From NCBI RefSeq assembly GCF_041529975.1, contig NZ_CP168030.1, positions 3,348,001 to 3,412,000 on the forward strand: DNA of 64,000 nt. Direction: 5' to 3'. The translations under genes were made by a program, and so were the position numbers. Below the pieces are notes generated by a model that was not told the origin of the DNA, ran no database searches, and saw only the letters and a program-made list of their open reading frames with translations. This stretch comes from Microbacterium maritypicum (GTDB lineage Bacteria; Actinomycetota; Actinomycetes; Actinomycetales; Microbacteriaceae). This document shows positions 16,555 through 24,489 of the stretch, piece by piece (within the stretch, counting starts at the first letter, position 1; every line of letters starts with the position of its first letter).

Positions 16555-17412
16555 TCAGCGCGCGGGGATGTGCGCGTCGAGCCAGGCGAGCACGTCGGCG
16601 CGCACCTCTTCCTGCTGCAGCTCGGCGAAGATCTCGTGGCGCGCATCCGGGTACACGAGGGTCGTGACGTCGGTGAGCCCGGACCGGCTGCGGTACTCGT
16701 CGGCGAGCTTGTGCACGCTGCGGGGTCCGCCCACCGGGTCATCGCGACCGACGAGGAGCAGCATCGGGATGTCGCGGCCCAGGTCCTTGGCCGGACGCCC
16801 GTAGAGCCGCGCGGCCTCGATCGGACCGAAGAGCTTGAGCAGCGGGACGTCGGTCGTGAGCGGATCGTCGGCGAACGCGGCCCACACGGCGGGATCGCGG
16901 CTGAGCCATTCGAGCCCCGTGGCGCCTTCGTCCTTCGCCCACCGCGCGTTCAGGGGTGCCGCGTTGAGGAACCCGGGGGTGCGCAGCGCGGAGCCCGAGA
17001 GGATCACGGCATCCCACGCCTCCGGGTGGTGGTTCACGAGCATCTGCGCCAGGAACGAACCCCACGAGTGGCCGAGCAGCACGAGCGGCAGGTCGGGGTT
17101 CTCGTCGCGGATGATTCCGGTCAGCTGCCAGACGGCATCCTCGGCAGCGCGGAGTCCGCCGACGCCGAGTCGCCCCAGCTTCTCGGGTCCGCCGTGCTGA
17201 CGGATGCCGGTGCGGCCATGGCCCCGGTGGTCGTCGGCGTAGACGTGGAAGCCGGCCTCGGTGAGGGCGCCGATCAGAGCGCCGTATCGTCCGGCATGCT
17301 CGCCGACGCCGTGCAGGAGCTGCACGACTCCGCGCGGAGTACCCGCAGCCGGATGCACGTCATAGACGATGGCCACGCCATGGGCGTCGGTGAACTCGCG
17401 CGTATCCGTCAC
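16555..17412 (-). CDS. Alpha/beta hydrolase, monoacylglycerol lipase/lysophospholipase type
   Basis: A 285-residue serine hydrolase of the Hydrolase_4 family. The N-terminal LLHGVGEHAGRY oxyanion region, the DHRGHGRT motif and the nucleophile elbow GHSWGS with Ser116 are all typical of bacterial monoacylglycerol lipases. The acid is expected in the VGRDDPVGG segment and the catalytic His in ARHEIF near the end. It is probably cytosolic, releasing fatty acids from monoacylglycerol or lysophospholipid. It begins with GTG behind a leaderless TAGGCT box and is monocistronic. Confidence 0.88.
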   Translation of the reverse strand: MTDTREFTDAHGVAIVYDVHPAAGTPRGVVQLLHGVGEHAGRYGALIGALTEAGFHVYADDHRGHGRTGIRQHGGPEKLGRLGVGGLRAAEDAVWQLTGIIRDENPDLPLVLLGHSWGSFLAQMLVNHHPEAWDAVILSGSALRTPGFLNAAPLNARWAKDEGATGLEWLSRDPAVWAAFADDPLTTDVPLLKLFGPIEAARLYGRPAKDLGRDIPMLLLVGRDDPVGGPRSVHKLADEYRSRSGLTDVTTLVYPDARHEIFAELQQEEVRADVLAWLDAHIPAR

Positions 17413-17418
17413 GCTGCG

Positions 17419-17424
17419 AGCCTA
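17419..17424 (-). promoter_or_regulatory. Leaderless -10 box (TAGGCT) for the alpha/beta hydrolase
   Basis: TAGGCT, then CGCAGC, then the GTG at 17412 on the minus strand, a six-base gap. Confidence 0.6.
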
Positions 17425-17445
17425 GCGACCGCGCACCCGCACCGC

Positions 17446-18183
17446 CTACCGCGCGACGGCATCCCGGATCGCGAAGGCGATGTCGCGGTCGGTGACCTCG
17501 TAGCCGCCGACGCCGTCGGAGGCGGAGCCCATCCGCACGCCGCCCTCCTCGATCACCGAGCGCTTGGCGGAGAAGTGGATCGCGTCCACCCCCGCCGCGG
17601 CGAGCACCGGGGCACTCGCGACGTCGACTCCGCTGCCGGCCATGATCTCGATCTCGCCCTCGGCCGCGGCGACGAGCGCGCGCAGGGTGTCGATGCCGTC
17701 GATCGCGGCGGATGCCCCGCCCGAGGTCAGCACGCGGCGCAGGCCGAGTTCCCTGGCGCTGCGCAGCGTCGCCACGGGGTCGGCCGTCACGTCGATGGCG
17801 CGGTGCAGGGTGACGGGCGCTCCGCCCGCGGCATCGCGGAGCCGGGCCATGGCGAACAGGTCGAGGTGCCCCGCCGCGTCGAGCGCGCCGATGACGACGC
17901 CGGTCGCACCCGCAGCGATCGCGCGACGCACGTCGCGCTCGGTGATCGCCAGCTCGTCGTCGGTGTAGTGGAAGCCGCCGCCGCGCGGCCGGACGAGCAC
18001 GTGCACCTCGGGCCCGTCTGCTCCGGCTGCCTCGACCGCCAGCTCGAGCGTCGCGGGAGACGGGGTCAGTCCGCCGAGGGCGAGCGCCGTGGCGAGCTCG
18101 ACGCGGTCGGCGCCGATCTCGGCGGCGATGCGCACTCCGGCGGGGTCCTGCACGGCGATTTCCAAGGCGAGTGTTCGGGTCAC
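17446..18183 (-). CDS. cutC: CutC family protein
   Basis: A 245-residue TIM-barrel protein matching CutC. It begins with LEIAVQDPAGVRIAAEIGADRVEL, has VHVLVRPRGGGFHYTDDE, HRAIDVT and LTSGGASAA, and ends with IHFSAKR. CutC was named for copper homeostasis, but direct copper binding is disputed and its molecular role is unsettled. It is divergent from the MarR-MFS pair, whose operator lies 40 bases from its start, so it could share that control. The GTG start is preceded by CACAAT and GGAGGA, which fits either leaderless or very short-leader initiation. Confidence 0.9.
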   Translation of the reverse strand: MTRTLALEIAVQDPAGVRIAAEIGADRVELATALALGGLTPSPATLELAVEAAGADGPEVHVLVRPRGGGFHYTDDELAITERDVRRAIAAGATGVVIGALDAAGHLDLFAMARLRDAAGGAPVTLHRAIDVTADPVATLRSARELGLRRVLTSGGASAAIDGIDTLRALVAAAEGEIEIMAGSGVDVASAPVLAAAGVDAIHFSAKRSVIEEGGVRMGSASDGVGGYEVTDRDIAFAIRDAVAR

Positions 18184-18189
18184 TCCTCC

Positions 18190-18195
18190 ATTGTG
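18190..18195 (-). promoter_or_regulatory. -10 box (CACAAT) for cutC
   Basis: On the minus strand CACAAT is followed by GGAGGA and the GTG at 18183. The six-base gap fits the leaderless layout, while GGAGGA is itself a ribosome-binding sequence too close to the start to be ideal. Confidence 0.45.
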
Positions 18196-18222
18196 CCCGG
18201 TGCCGAGACAGTGTCAGAAAAA

Positions 18223-18239
18223 TTAGATAGGCTATCTAA
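18223..18239. promoter_or_regulatory. MarR operator palindrome
   Basis: TTAGATAG and CTATCTAA form a perfect eight-base inverted repeat around a single G, ending three bases before the marR ATG. The size and AT-rich centre are typical of MarR dimer sites. Its position over the promoter implies autorepression of the marR-MFS operon. Confidence 0.8.
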
Positions 18240-18242
18240 GTA

Positions 18243-18683
18243 ATGTCTGCGTCCGATGAATCCCTCGCCCTCACCGCCACAGACCTGCGCATGGCCACGT
18301 TCCGCCTGGCCCGTCGCCTCCGCTGCGCCCGCGCGGCCGACTCGATGAGCGATGCCCAGCTGGCGGTGCTCGCCGACCTGCGCATGAACGGCCGCCGCAC
18401 GATCTCGACCCTCGCCGTGCGCGAGCGCGTGACCGCACCGTCGATGACCAGCACCATCAACGGACTCGAGGAGCAGGGCTTCGTCGTCCGCACTCCCGAC
18501 GAGGAAGACCGCCGCCGCGTGCAGGTCGACATCACCGACGCGGGCATCGAGCTCGTCGTCGAGACGATCCGCCGCCGCGACGAGCTGCTGGCCGACATGC
18601 TGCGCGAGGTCGAGTACACCGAGGCCGAGCTCACCACTCTCCGAGAAGCGAGCGCTCTGATGCGGAGGGTGGTGGAGCGATGA
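18243..18683 (+). CDS. MarR family transcriptional regulator
   Basis: A 146-residue winged-helix repressor. The recognition region is RTISTLAVRERVTAPSMTSTINGLEEQGFV, with the wing DEEDRRRVQVDITDAG, the hallmark D-x-R-D/E-x-R-hh-x-h-T pattern. It sits next to its probable operator and overlaps the downstream MFS exporter by four bases (ATGA). This is the standard arrangement of a ligand-released repressor controlling its own efflux pump. Confidence 0.93.
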   Translation: MSASDESLALTATDLRMATFRLARRLRCARAADSMSDAQLAVLADLRMNGRRTISTLAVRERVTAPSMTSTINGLEEQGFVVRTPDEEDRRRVQVDITDAGIELVVETIRRRDELLADMLREVEYTEAELTTLREASALMRRVVER

Positions 18684-20026
18684 GTGCGATGTTCCGTTCC
18701 TTCGCGAACATCAACTACCGCATCTGGTTCGCCGGCGCCCTCGTCTCGAACGTCGGCGGCTGGATGCAGGCCACTGCCCAGGACTGGGTCGTGCTCACCG
18801 AGCTGACCGACAACGACGCCACCGCGATGGGCGTCACCATGGCGCTGCAGTTCGGTCCGCCGCTCGTGCTGGTGAGCCTCACCGGCTGGGTGGCCGACCG
18901 CTTCGACCGACGCCACATCCTGTTCGCCACCCAGTCGGCGCTCCTGGCCCTCGCGATCGCGGTGGGCGTGCTGCTGCTGAACGATGTGATGACCCTGCCG
19001 ATGATGTTCGCCTTCGCCCTCGGTTTCGGTGTCGTGAACGCGTTCGACGCTCCGGCCCGGCAGGCGTTCGTCTCCGACATGGTGTCGACGGGCGACACCT
19101 CGAACGCGGTCGCCCTGAACTCGGCATCCTTCAACCTCGCCCGCATGGTCGGCCCGGCGGTCGGCGGTCTGCTGATCGTGGCGATCGGCTCCGGCTGGGT
19201 CTTCATCGTGAACGCCGCGACCTTCCTCGCGATGATCCTCGCGCTGTCGATGCTGCGCACCGGCCTGCTCGCGCCACGGCTGAAGAACCGCAACCGCGGC
19301 GGACTCGCGGCCGGGTTCCGCTACGTGTGGGGGCGCAGCGACCTGCGGGTCGTGTTCGTCACGGTGTTCCTGATCGGCGCGTTCGGCATGAACTTCCCGA
19401 TCTTCGCCTCGACCATGGCGCTCGAGTTCGGCGCGGGCGCCGACGGCTACGGCGTGCTCAGCTCGGTGCTCGCGATCGGCTCGCTGATCGGCGCCCTGCT
19501 CGCGGCACGCCGGGATCGCGCGCGGGTGCGCGTGGTGATCCTCGCCGCCGGCGGATTCGGCATCGCCGCGTTCGTGTCGTCCGCCATGCCGACGTATGCC
19601 TCGTATGCCGTCACCCTGACCTTCACCGGCTTCATGATCGTGACGCTGCTCACCACGGCCAACGGGTACGTGCAGATCACCACCGAGCCGGCGCTGCGCG
19701 GGCGCGTGCTCGCGCTGTACATGGCCGTGATCATGGGCTCGACCCCGGTGGGTGCTCCCATCGCCGGGTGGGTCGCCGACTCCTTCGGCCCGCGCGCGGC
19801 CATCATGCTCGGCGGCACGGCCGGATTCGTCGCCTGCGCGATCGGGGTGATCTGGGTGGCGACCTCGGGCCGCCTGCGCCGCGCCGAGAACCGCCGCTTC
19901 CTGCTCACCCTCGACGAGACCCGGCCACTGAGTGTGGTCGAGCGGCCCGACCCGATCGAGTTCAGCGACGAAGCAGCCGTCACCACGCCCATCCGCACGG
20001 CGAAGAGGAACGACCTCGAGGGCTGA
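18680..20026 (+). CDS. MFS exporter (MFS_3/EntS-like)
   Basis: A 448-residue twelve-span transporter. The start region FRSFANINYRIWFAGALVSNVGGWMQ and the loop GWVADRFDRRHIL (motif A) are typical of the MFS_3 group that includes EntS and multidrug exporters. RGRVLALYMAVIMGSTPVGAPIAGW is the matching C-terminal half motif. It is translationally coupled to marR and therefore likely induced by its own substrate, perhaps a toxic compound or siderophore. The substrate is unknown. Confidence 0.92.
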   Translation: MSAMFRSFANINYRIWFAGALVSNVGGWMQATAQDWVVLTELTDNDATAMGVTMALQFGPPLVLVSLTGWVADRFDRRHILFATQSALLALAIAVGVLLLNDVMTLPMMFAFALGFGVVNAFDAPARQAFVSDMVSTGDTSNAVALNSASFNLARMVGPAVGGLLIVAIGSGWVFIVNAATFLAMILALSMLRTGLLAPRLKNRNRGGLAAGFRYVWGRSDLRVVFVTVFLIGAFGMNFPIFASTMALEFGAGADGYGVLSSVLAIGSLIGALLAARRDRARVRVVILAAGGFGIAAFVSSAMPTYASYAVTLTFTGFMIVTLLTTANGYVQITTEPALRGRVLALYMAVIMGSTPVGAPIAGWVADSFGPRAAIMLGGTAGFVACAIGVIWVATSGRLRRAENRRFLLTLDETRPLSVVERPDPIEFSDEAAVTTPIRTAKRNDLEG

Positions 20027-20077
20027 GCGTCTTTCCTCGGTTTGTCAACGCCCTCTACGGAGTGCACATGACGTACG

Positions 20078-20083
20078 TACCGT
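20078..20083 (+). promoter_or_regulatory. Leaderless -10 box (TACCGT) for the acidic small protein
   Basis: TACCGT, then CGGTGC, then the ATG at 20090: the six-base gap again. Confidence 0.55.
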
Positions 20084-20089
20084 CGGTGC

Positions 20090-20377
20090 ATGGACGACAA
20101 CACGGAACGCACACCCCACCCGCAGGACCCGGCCGAGGGCGCTCCCGGCGTCGGCGTCCCCGATGAGGATGCCGGTCAGGGCGACGGCACCGGCGGCGCG
20201 ATCCAGGGCGACAGCTCGCGCGGCGAATCGACCGGCGGCGCCATCCAGGGCGATGCCGGCCAGGGTCACCGCGCGGCGCTGGGCGGCGACGAGGGCACCG
20301 AAGACCAACTCGACGCCGACAACGCGGCCGAGGAAGACACGTTGAAGACGCTCGACCCGGATTCCCCACCGGCCTGA
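20090..20377 (+). CDS. Small acidic low-complexity protein
   Basis: A 95-residue hydrophilic, strongly acidic protein with no aromatic residue and no predicted span or signal. It carries GGAIQGD twice and further Gly-Asp-rich near repeats, so it is probably intrinsically disordered. The open frame has a leaderless promoter, an ATG and a strong terminator right after it, all of which argue for a real gene. No family is recognised. It could be a stress-related disordered protein, but nothing in the sequence proves that. Confidence 0.6.
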   Translation: MDDNTERTPHPQDPAEGAPGVGVPDEDAGQGDGTGGAIQGDSSRGESTGGAIQGDAGQGHRAALGGDEGTEDQLDADNAAEEDTLKTLDPDSPPA

Positions 20378-20392
20378 GCGCTCCGAGAGGGC

Positions 20393-20445
20393 AGCGTCAC
20401 CGCAGCCGTCTCCCCCAGAGACGGCCTCCCCCCTGCGGTGGCGCT
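20393..20445. terminator. Bidirectional terminator hairpin
   Basis: An inner perfect 8-bp stem (GCCGTCTC at 20405-20412 and GAGACGGC at 20418-20425, loop of five) is nested in outer arms at 20393-20405 and 20433-20445 that pair at 12 of 13 positions. It lies between convergent genes and lacks a U-tract on either side, as is common in high-GC actinobacteria. Confidence 0.75.
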
Positions 20446-20472
20446 GCCCGTCACAGCCTCCTGCGCTGAGTA

Positions 20473-21693
20473 CTACGCGCCGAGGACGAGCTTGAGCTGC
20501 TCCACCGCCCAGTCGAGTTCCGTCGCGCGGATCACCAGCGGCGGCGCGATGCGCACCGTCTGACCGTGCGTGTCCTTCACCAGGACGCCGCGATCGAGCA
20601 GCTTCTCGGCGATCTCGCGGCCGGTTCCCCGGGCGGGATCGATGTCGACTCCGGCCCAGAGCCCGGCGATGCGCACGGCTGTCACGCCGTGTCCGATCAG
20701 CGGCTGCAGCGCCTGCTCGAGGTGAGCGCCGAGAGCCCGCGCCCGCTCCTGGAACTCGCCGGTCTGCAGCATCTCGACCACGCGAAGACCCACGGCCGCA
20801 GCGAGCGGGTTGCCGCCGAAGGTCGAACCGTGCTCGCCCGGACGGATGACACCGAGCACATCGGTGTTCCCGACCACGGCCGAGACCGGGAGGATGCCGC
20901 CGCCCAGAGCCTTGCCCAGCAGATACAGGTCAGGCACGACGCCCTCGCGGTCACAGGCGAACGTCTCGCCCACACGGCCGAGCCCGGCCTGGATCTCGTC
21001 GGCGATGAACAGAACGTTCTTCTCGTCGCAGATCTCGCGGATGCGGCGCAGGTATCCCTCCGGCGGGATCACGACGCCGGCCTCGCCCTGGATGGGCTCG
21101 ACGAGCACGGCGGCCGTGTCCTCGGTGATGGCCGCGGCGATGGCCTCCGCGTCGCCGTACGGGACGACATCGAAGCCCGGGGTGTATGGACCGAAGTCGT
21201 CACGCGCCTGCTCATCGTCGCTGAAGCTGACGATCGTGGTCGTGCGGCCGTGGAAGTTGCCGGCCGCGACGATGATGCGCGCCTTGCCCGCAGCGATCCC
21301 TTTGACCCGGTACCCCCAGGCGCGGGCGACCTTGATGCCGGTCTCGACCGCCTCGGCGCCGGTGTTCATCGGCAACACGAGGTCTTTGCCGGCAAGCTCC
21401 GCGAGCGCCGCGGCGAACGGCTCGAGCCGGTCGCTCTGGAACGCGCGGCTGACGAGCGTGACCCGGCCGAGCTGCTCGGTGAGCGCGGCCACGAGCGCCG
21501 GATGCCGGTGCCCGAAGTTCACGGCCGAGTACGCGGCGAGCAGGTCGAGGTAGCGCTTGCCCTCGACATCCGTCACCCAGGCGCCCTCACCGCGGGCGAT
21601 GTTCACCGGCAGCGGGTGGTAGTTGTGCGCGACGTGCGGCTCGGTGTTCGTCACCGTGGCCTCGCCCTCGTTCGCGATGTCGACCGCGGTCAC
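20473..21693 (-). CDS. rocD: Ornithine aminotransferase
   Basis: A 406-residue PLP enzyme converting ornithine and 2-oxoglutarate to glutamate-5-semialdehyde and glutamate. NTGAEAVETGIKVAR, the ADEIQAGLGR aspartate that contacts the PLP ring, Lys261 in LLGKALGGG and HGSTFGGNPLA are all intact. The GTG start overlaps the ddaH stop (GTGA), so an upstream in-frame ATG at 21723 is rejected. The product would feed the P5C dehydrogenase half of PutA encoded nearby. The operon matches the mycobacterial ddaH-rocD arrangement. Confidence 0.93.
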   Translation of the reverse strand: MTAVDIANEGEATVTNTEPHVAHNYHPLPVNIARGEGAWVTDVEGKRYLDLLAAYSAVNFGHRHPALVAALTEQLGRVTLVSRAFQSDRLEPFAAALAELAGKDLVLPMNTGAEAVETGIKVARAWGYRVKGIAAGKARIIVAAGNFHGRTTTIVSFSDDEQARDDFGPYTPGFDVVPYGDAEAIAAAITEDTAAVLVEPIQGEAGVVIPPEGYLRRIREICDEKNVLFIADEIQAGLGRVGETFACDREGVVPDLYLLGKALGGGILPVSAVVGNTDVLGVIRPGEHGSTFGGNPLAAAVGLRVVEMLQTGEFQERARALGAHLEQALQPLIGHGVTAVRIAGLWAGVDIDPARGTGREIAEKLLDRGVLVKDTHGQTVRIAPPLVIRATELDWAVEQLKLVLGA

Positions 21694-22568
21694 TTGGCAC
21701 CCCGCAGCTCGAGCGTGCAGCACTTGATGCCGCCGCCGCCGAGCAGCAGCTCGGAGAGGTCGACGGTGATCGGGTTGTATCCGCGCTCGCGCAGCTGCTT
21801 CTCGAAGCCCTTGGCGCGCGGCGAGATGATCACGTTGTAGCCGTCGCTCGCCGAGTTGAGCCCGAACACCGAACCGTCTTCGTCCGACACGAGGATCGCG
21901 TCGGGGAAGCGCCTCTCCAGCTCGGCACGGCTGGCGTCGTCGAAGGCGCCGGGGAGGTACGCGATGTTCGCACGCTCCGGGCCGCCGTTGTCTGTGCCCT
22001 GCACCGGATCGAGCACGGCGATCGCGGTGTCGAGGTGGTAGAAGCGCGGGTCGACGAGGTTCAGCGAGACGACCTCACGGCCGAAGACCTCGCCGACCTC
22101 GCGGTGGCTGTCGCCGGTGGAGCGGAAGCCGGTACCGGCCAGGATCACGTCGCCGACGAGCAGGAAGTCGCCCTCGCCCTCGTTGACCTCCTTCGGCATC
22201 ACGGTGTCGTAGCCGGCGGCGCGGAACCAGTCGGCGAACGCCGGGGCCTCACCCTGGCGCTCGACGAAGCGGAACTCGGGCACGTACGCGCGTCCGTCGA
22301 TCAGGAATCCGCCGTTGGCCGTGTAGACCATGTCGGGGTAGCCCGCGAGCGGCTCGATGAGTTCGACGGTGTGGCCGAGCTCGAGGTACAGGTCGTGCAG
22401 CTTCTGCCACTGCGCGACGGCGTTGGCGGTGTCGGTCGGCCGCGACGGCTCCATCCACGGGTTGATGGAGTAGTTCACGGTGAAGTGCTCGGGCTTGCAC
22501 ATCAGGTAGTGGCGGCGGTGCGCGGTGCGGGCGGGTGCGGTGCGGACGGCGGTTTCAGTCGTCGACAT
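21690..22568 (-). CDS. ddaH: Dimethylargininase / amidinotransferase-fold hydrolase
   Basis: A 292-residue guanidine-modifying enzyme. The substrate-binding segment MVYTANGGFLI, the catalytic histidine H178 in FYHLDTAIAVLD, and a C-terminal cysteine (C283 or C284 in GGGIKCCTLEL) identify the family. It would hydrolyse dimethylarginine or a related guanidino amino acid to citrulline, or act as an arginine/ornithine-forming hydrolase. Coupling to rocD supports a role in arginine use. The start has GAGGAG five bases upstream. The 170 bases before it are non-coding and hold a possible CACAAT -10 box (22687-22692). Confidence 0.85.
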   Translation of the reverse strand: MSTTETAVRTAPARTAHRRHYLMCKPEHFTVNYSINPWMEPSRPTDTANAVAQWQKLHDLYLELGHTVELIEPLAGYPDMVYTANGGFLIDGRAYVPEFRFVERQGEAPAFADWFRAAGYDTVMPKEVNEGEGDFLLVGDVILAGTGFRSTGDSHREVGEVFGREVVSLNLVDPRFYHLDTAIAVLDPVQGTDNGGPERANIAYLPGAFDDASRAELERRFPDAILVSDEDGSVFGLNSASDGYNVIISPRAKGFEKQLRERGYNPITVDLSELLLGGGGIKCCTLELRGAK

Positions 22569-22739
22569 GGGGGCTCCTCGAATGGACGGGCGCGGCGGAC
22601 GCTGTCCTGGGGCCCGGCGGTCCTTCGACCCGCTGCTCGTTCAGAGCCGGCGACGGGGAAGATGCGACTCGGGCACGCCGGAGTCCATTGTGTCACCCGC
22701 CCCCTGTACGCCGCCAGAGCCGCGCTTCATCCGAGGCGC

Positions 22740-23741
22740 TCAGACCCCCGAGCCGCGGACCACGACCTTCCCCACGGCGTGCCCGGCCTCGAGGTGGGCG
22801 AGGGCGGCGGATGCTTCCGCGAACGGATACTCGCGCTCGATCACGGGCACGATGCGGCCGTCGGCGACGAGTTCGAGGAGCTTGGCCAGCACCTCCGGTC
22901 GCGGCGTCGCGGCGAGGGGACGGATGCTCCGGGAGCCGACTGACAGGACCGCGGCGCGCAGCATCCGCGGGATGGGCCCCAGCACGTGCCCGCCGTCGCC
23001 CGTGACCAGCACGACCCGACCACCGTGCCCCACGAGTCGCTGCAGCTCGCGCAGCGGCATCCCTCCGGCGATGTCGACGATCGCGTCGAAACGCGCGGCC
23101 GGGATCTCGCTCAGCGGCGACACCCGGTGGTCGAAGGTGCGCACGGCGCCGAGGCGCTCGACCAGCGGTGCGTTGCGAACGCTGCAGGTCGCCCAGACCT
23201 CGGCCCCGCGTAGGGCGGCGAGCTGCACCGCGAACGTGCCGACACCTCCGGATGCGCCGATGATCAGCACCCGGGGAGCCTCGCCTCCGCGCAAGCCGAC
23301 GCCCGCGAGATCGAGGGCCTGCCACGCGGTGCCGGCGGCGATGGGGAGGGACGACGCCGCCTCGGGCGTGATGTCGGGCGGGATCGGCACGAGCCGCGAC
23401 GCGGGAACCCGCACGTACTCGGCGAGCCCTCCGCCGCCGACCAGCTCGCCCACGACCTCCTCGCCGATCTCAGCGCTCACCACGTCGGGCCCGACCGCGA
23501 CGACGGTGCCGGCGACCTCCATGCCACGCACCGGATGCTTCGGACGGGTGAGGCCGAAGACCGGGCGCACGAGGAGTGGATCGCCCAGCAGCAGCCGCAC
23601 GTCACCCGCGTTCAGGGAAGTGGCCCGGACCTTAAGGAGCACTTCGCCGCGGTGCGGCGCCGGCACCGGGATCTGCTCGAGGTTCACCCCGGATGACGGG
23701 CCGTAGGTCTCGCGTCGCCAGGCGTTCATCGTCTCGGTCAT
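22740..23741 (-). CDS. Zinc-free MDR alcohol dehydrogenase / quinone oxidoreductase
   Basis: A 333-residue NAD(P)H-dependent medium-chain reductase. It has the GroES-like N-terminal domain (SLNAGDVRLLLGD), the Rossmann motif IIGASGGVGTFAVQLA and a C-terminal VVVRGSGV strand. The zinc cysteines of true alcohol dehydrogenases are missing, pointing to a quinone- or enone-reductase role. It is the last gene of an XRE-controlled operon and overlaps the XRE gene by four bases (ATGA). Confidence 0.87.
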   Translation of the reverse strand: MTETMNAWRRETYGPSSGVNLEQIPVPAPHRGEVLLKVRATSLNAGDVRLLLGDPLLVRPVFGLTRPKHPVRGMEVAGTVVAVGPDVVSAEIGEEVVGELVGGGGLAEYVRVPASRLVPIPPDITPEAASSLPIAAGTAWQALDLAGVGLRGGEAPRVLIIGASGGVGTFAVQLAALRGAEVWATCSVRNAPLVERLGAVRTFDHRVSPLSEIPAARFDAIVDIAGGMPLRELQRLVGHGGRVVLVTGDGGHVLGPIPRMLRAAVLSVGSRSIRPLAATPRPEVLAKLLELVADGRIVPVIEREYPFAEASAALAHLEAGHAVGKVVVRGSGV

Positions 23742-23977
23742 GATGATGCTCCTCCGGATGCGGGTGGGGCGGGGTAGGCGAACAGGTCGTCGATCCCGAC
23801 CCCGAACGCCCGCGCGATCTGGAACGCCAGCTCCAGCGTGGGCGAGTACTTCTGCTGCTCGATGGCGATGAGCGTCTGCCGGGTCACGCCGACGGTGCGG
23901 GCGAGTTCGGCCTGGGTGAGCCCGGCCTGCTCGCGATGGGCGCGGATGCTGTTGGAGACGAGGGTCGGCTTCACCAT
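23738..23977 (-). CDS. XRE family HTH regulator
   Basis: A 79-residue regulator consisting of little more than a Cro/C1-type helix-turn-helix: IRAHREQAGLTQAELARTVG followed by VTRQTLIAIEQQKYSPT. This small YgzD-like group is commonly encoded beside a small membrane protein, as here. ATG 23977 overlaps the stop of that membrane gene; an upstream in-frame start at 24094 would run through it. It probably binds the paired palindromes around the operon promoter. Confidence 0.9.
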   Translation of the reverse strand: MVKPTLVSNSIRAHREQAGLTQAELARTVGVTRQTLIAIEQQKYSPTLELAFQIARAFGVGIDDLFAYPAPPASGGASS

Positions 23978-24411
23978 CAGACGAGCCCCCGCCGGTAGGC
24001 GATCACGCGGGCGATGCCGCCGACGAGCGCGGACACCGCGAAGCCGAGGTACATGGTGTTCGCGATCCAGAACACATCGGCGCCGACCGCGCACAGCGCG
24101 ATGACCCCGAGTCCGGCGATCACGACGAAGGCCTGCTCGACCCGGCCGCCCATGCGACTGATGTCACGGTCGCGGATGTCGGAGCGACCGGCGCCGTCCG
24201 GGTCCTTCATGCCGGCGAGGATGCCCCAGACGACGCTGATCACGATCGTCGCGACGATGCCTCCGCCGATCGTCCACAGCATGAGCGGGAACCAGTCGAC
24301 GGCGGTGAGTGGCCCTCCCCCGGCTTGCTGGAGCACCAGCACGACGTACACGACCAGCGCGATCGGGCTGACGATGAGTCCCGCCCAGGCGTTGCGTTCC
24401 TCGTAGACCAT
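23977..24411 (-). CDS. Four-span membrane protein paired with XRE regulator
   Basis: A 144-residue protein with four hydrophobic spans: near residues 12-32, 40-62, 88-106 and 112-130. A charged loop with KDPDGAGRSDIRDRDI lies between spans two and three. The start at 24411 is supported by GGAGG four bases upstream. It is the first gene of the operon with the XRE regulator and the MDR reductase. Such pairs resemble the DUF2178-type modules found next to YgzD regulators; the membrane protein may sense or sequester, but no function is established. Confidence 0.75.
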   Translation of the reverse strand: MVYEERNAWAGLIVSPIALVVYVVLVLQQAGGGPLTAVDWFPLMLWTIGGGIVATIVISVVWGILAGMKDPDGAGRSDIRDRDISRMGGRVEQAFVVIAGLGVIALCAVGADVFWIANTMYLGFAVSALVGGIARVIAYRRGLV

Positions 24412-24422
24412 GATGCCTCCGA

Positions 24423-24484
24423 TGTAAAAGATTCTTGACACTCACGCTACGCCGCCGACACGGCCGTGTCAAGAATTCTTTACA
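24423..24484 (-). promoter_or_regulatory. XRE operon promoter flanked by two operator palindromes
   Basis: On the minus strand TTGACA (24467-24472) and TAGCGT (24444-24449), 17 bases apart, form a strong promoter. Two 18-base near-palindromes of the type TGTAAAGAATTCTTGACA bracket it. One, at 24467-24484, contains the -35 box; the other, at 24423-24440, lies in the leader. The two 21-base segments are inverted copies with two mismatches. Confidence 0.75.
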
Positions 24485-24489
24485 TCGAA

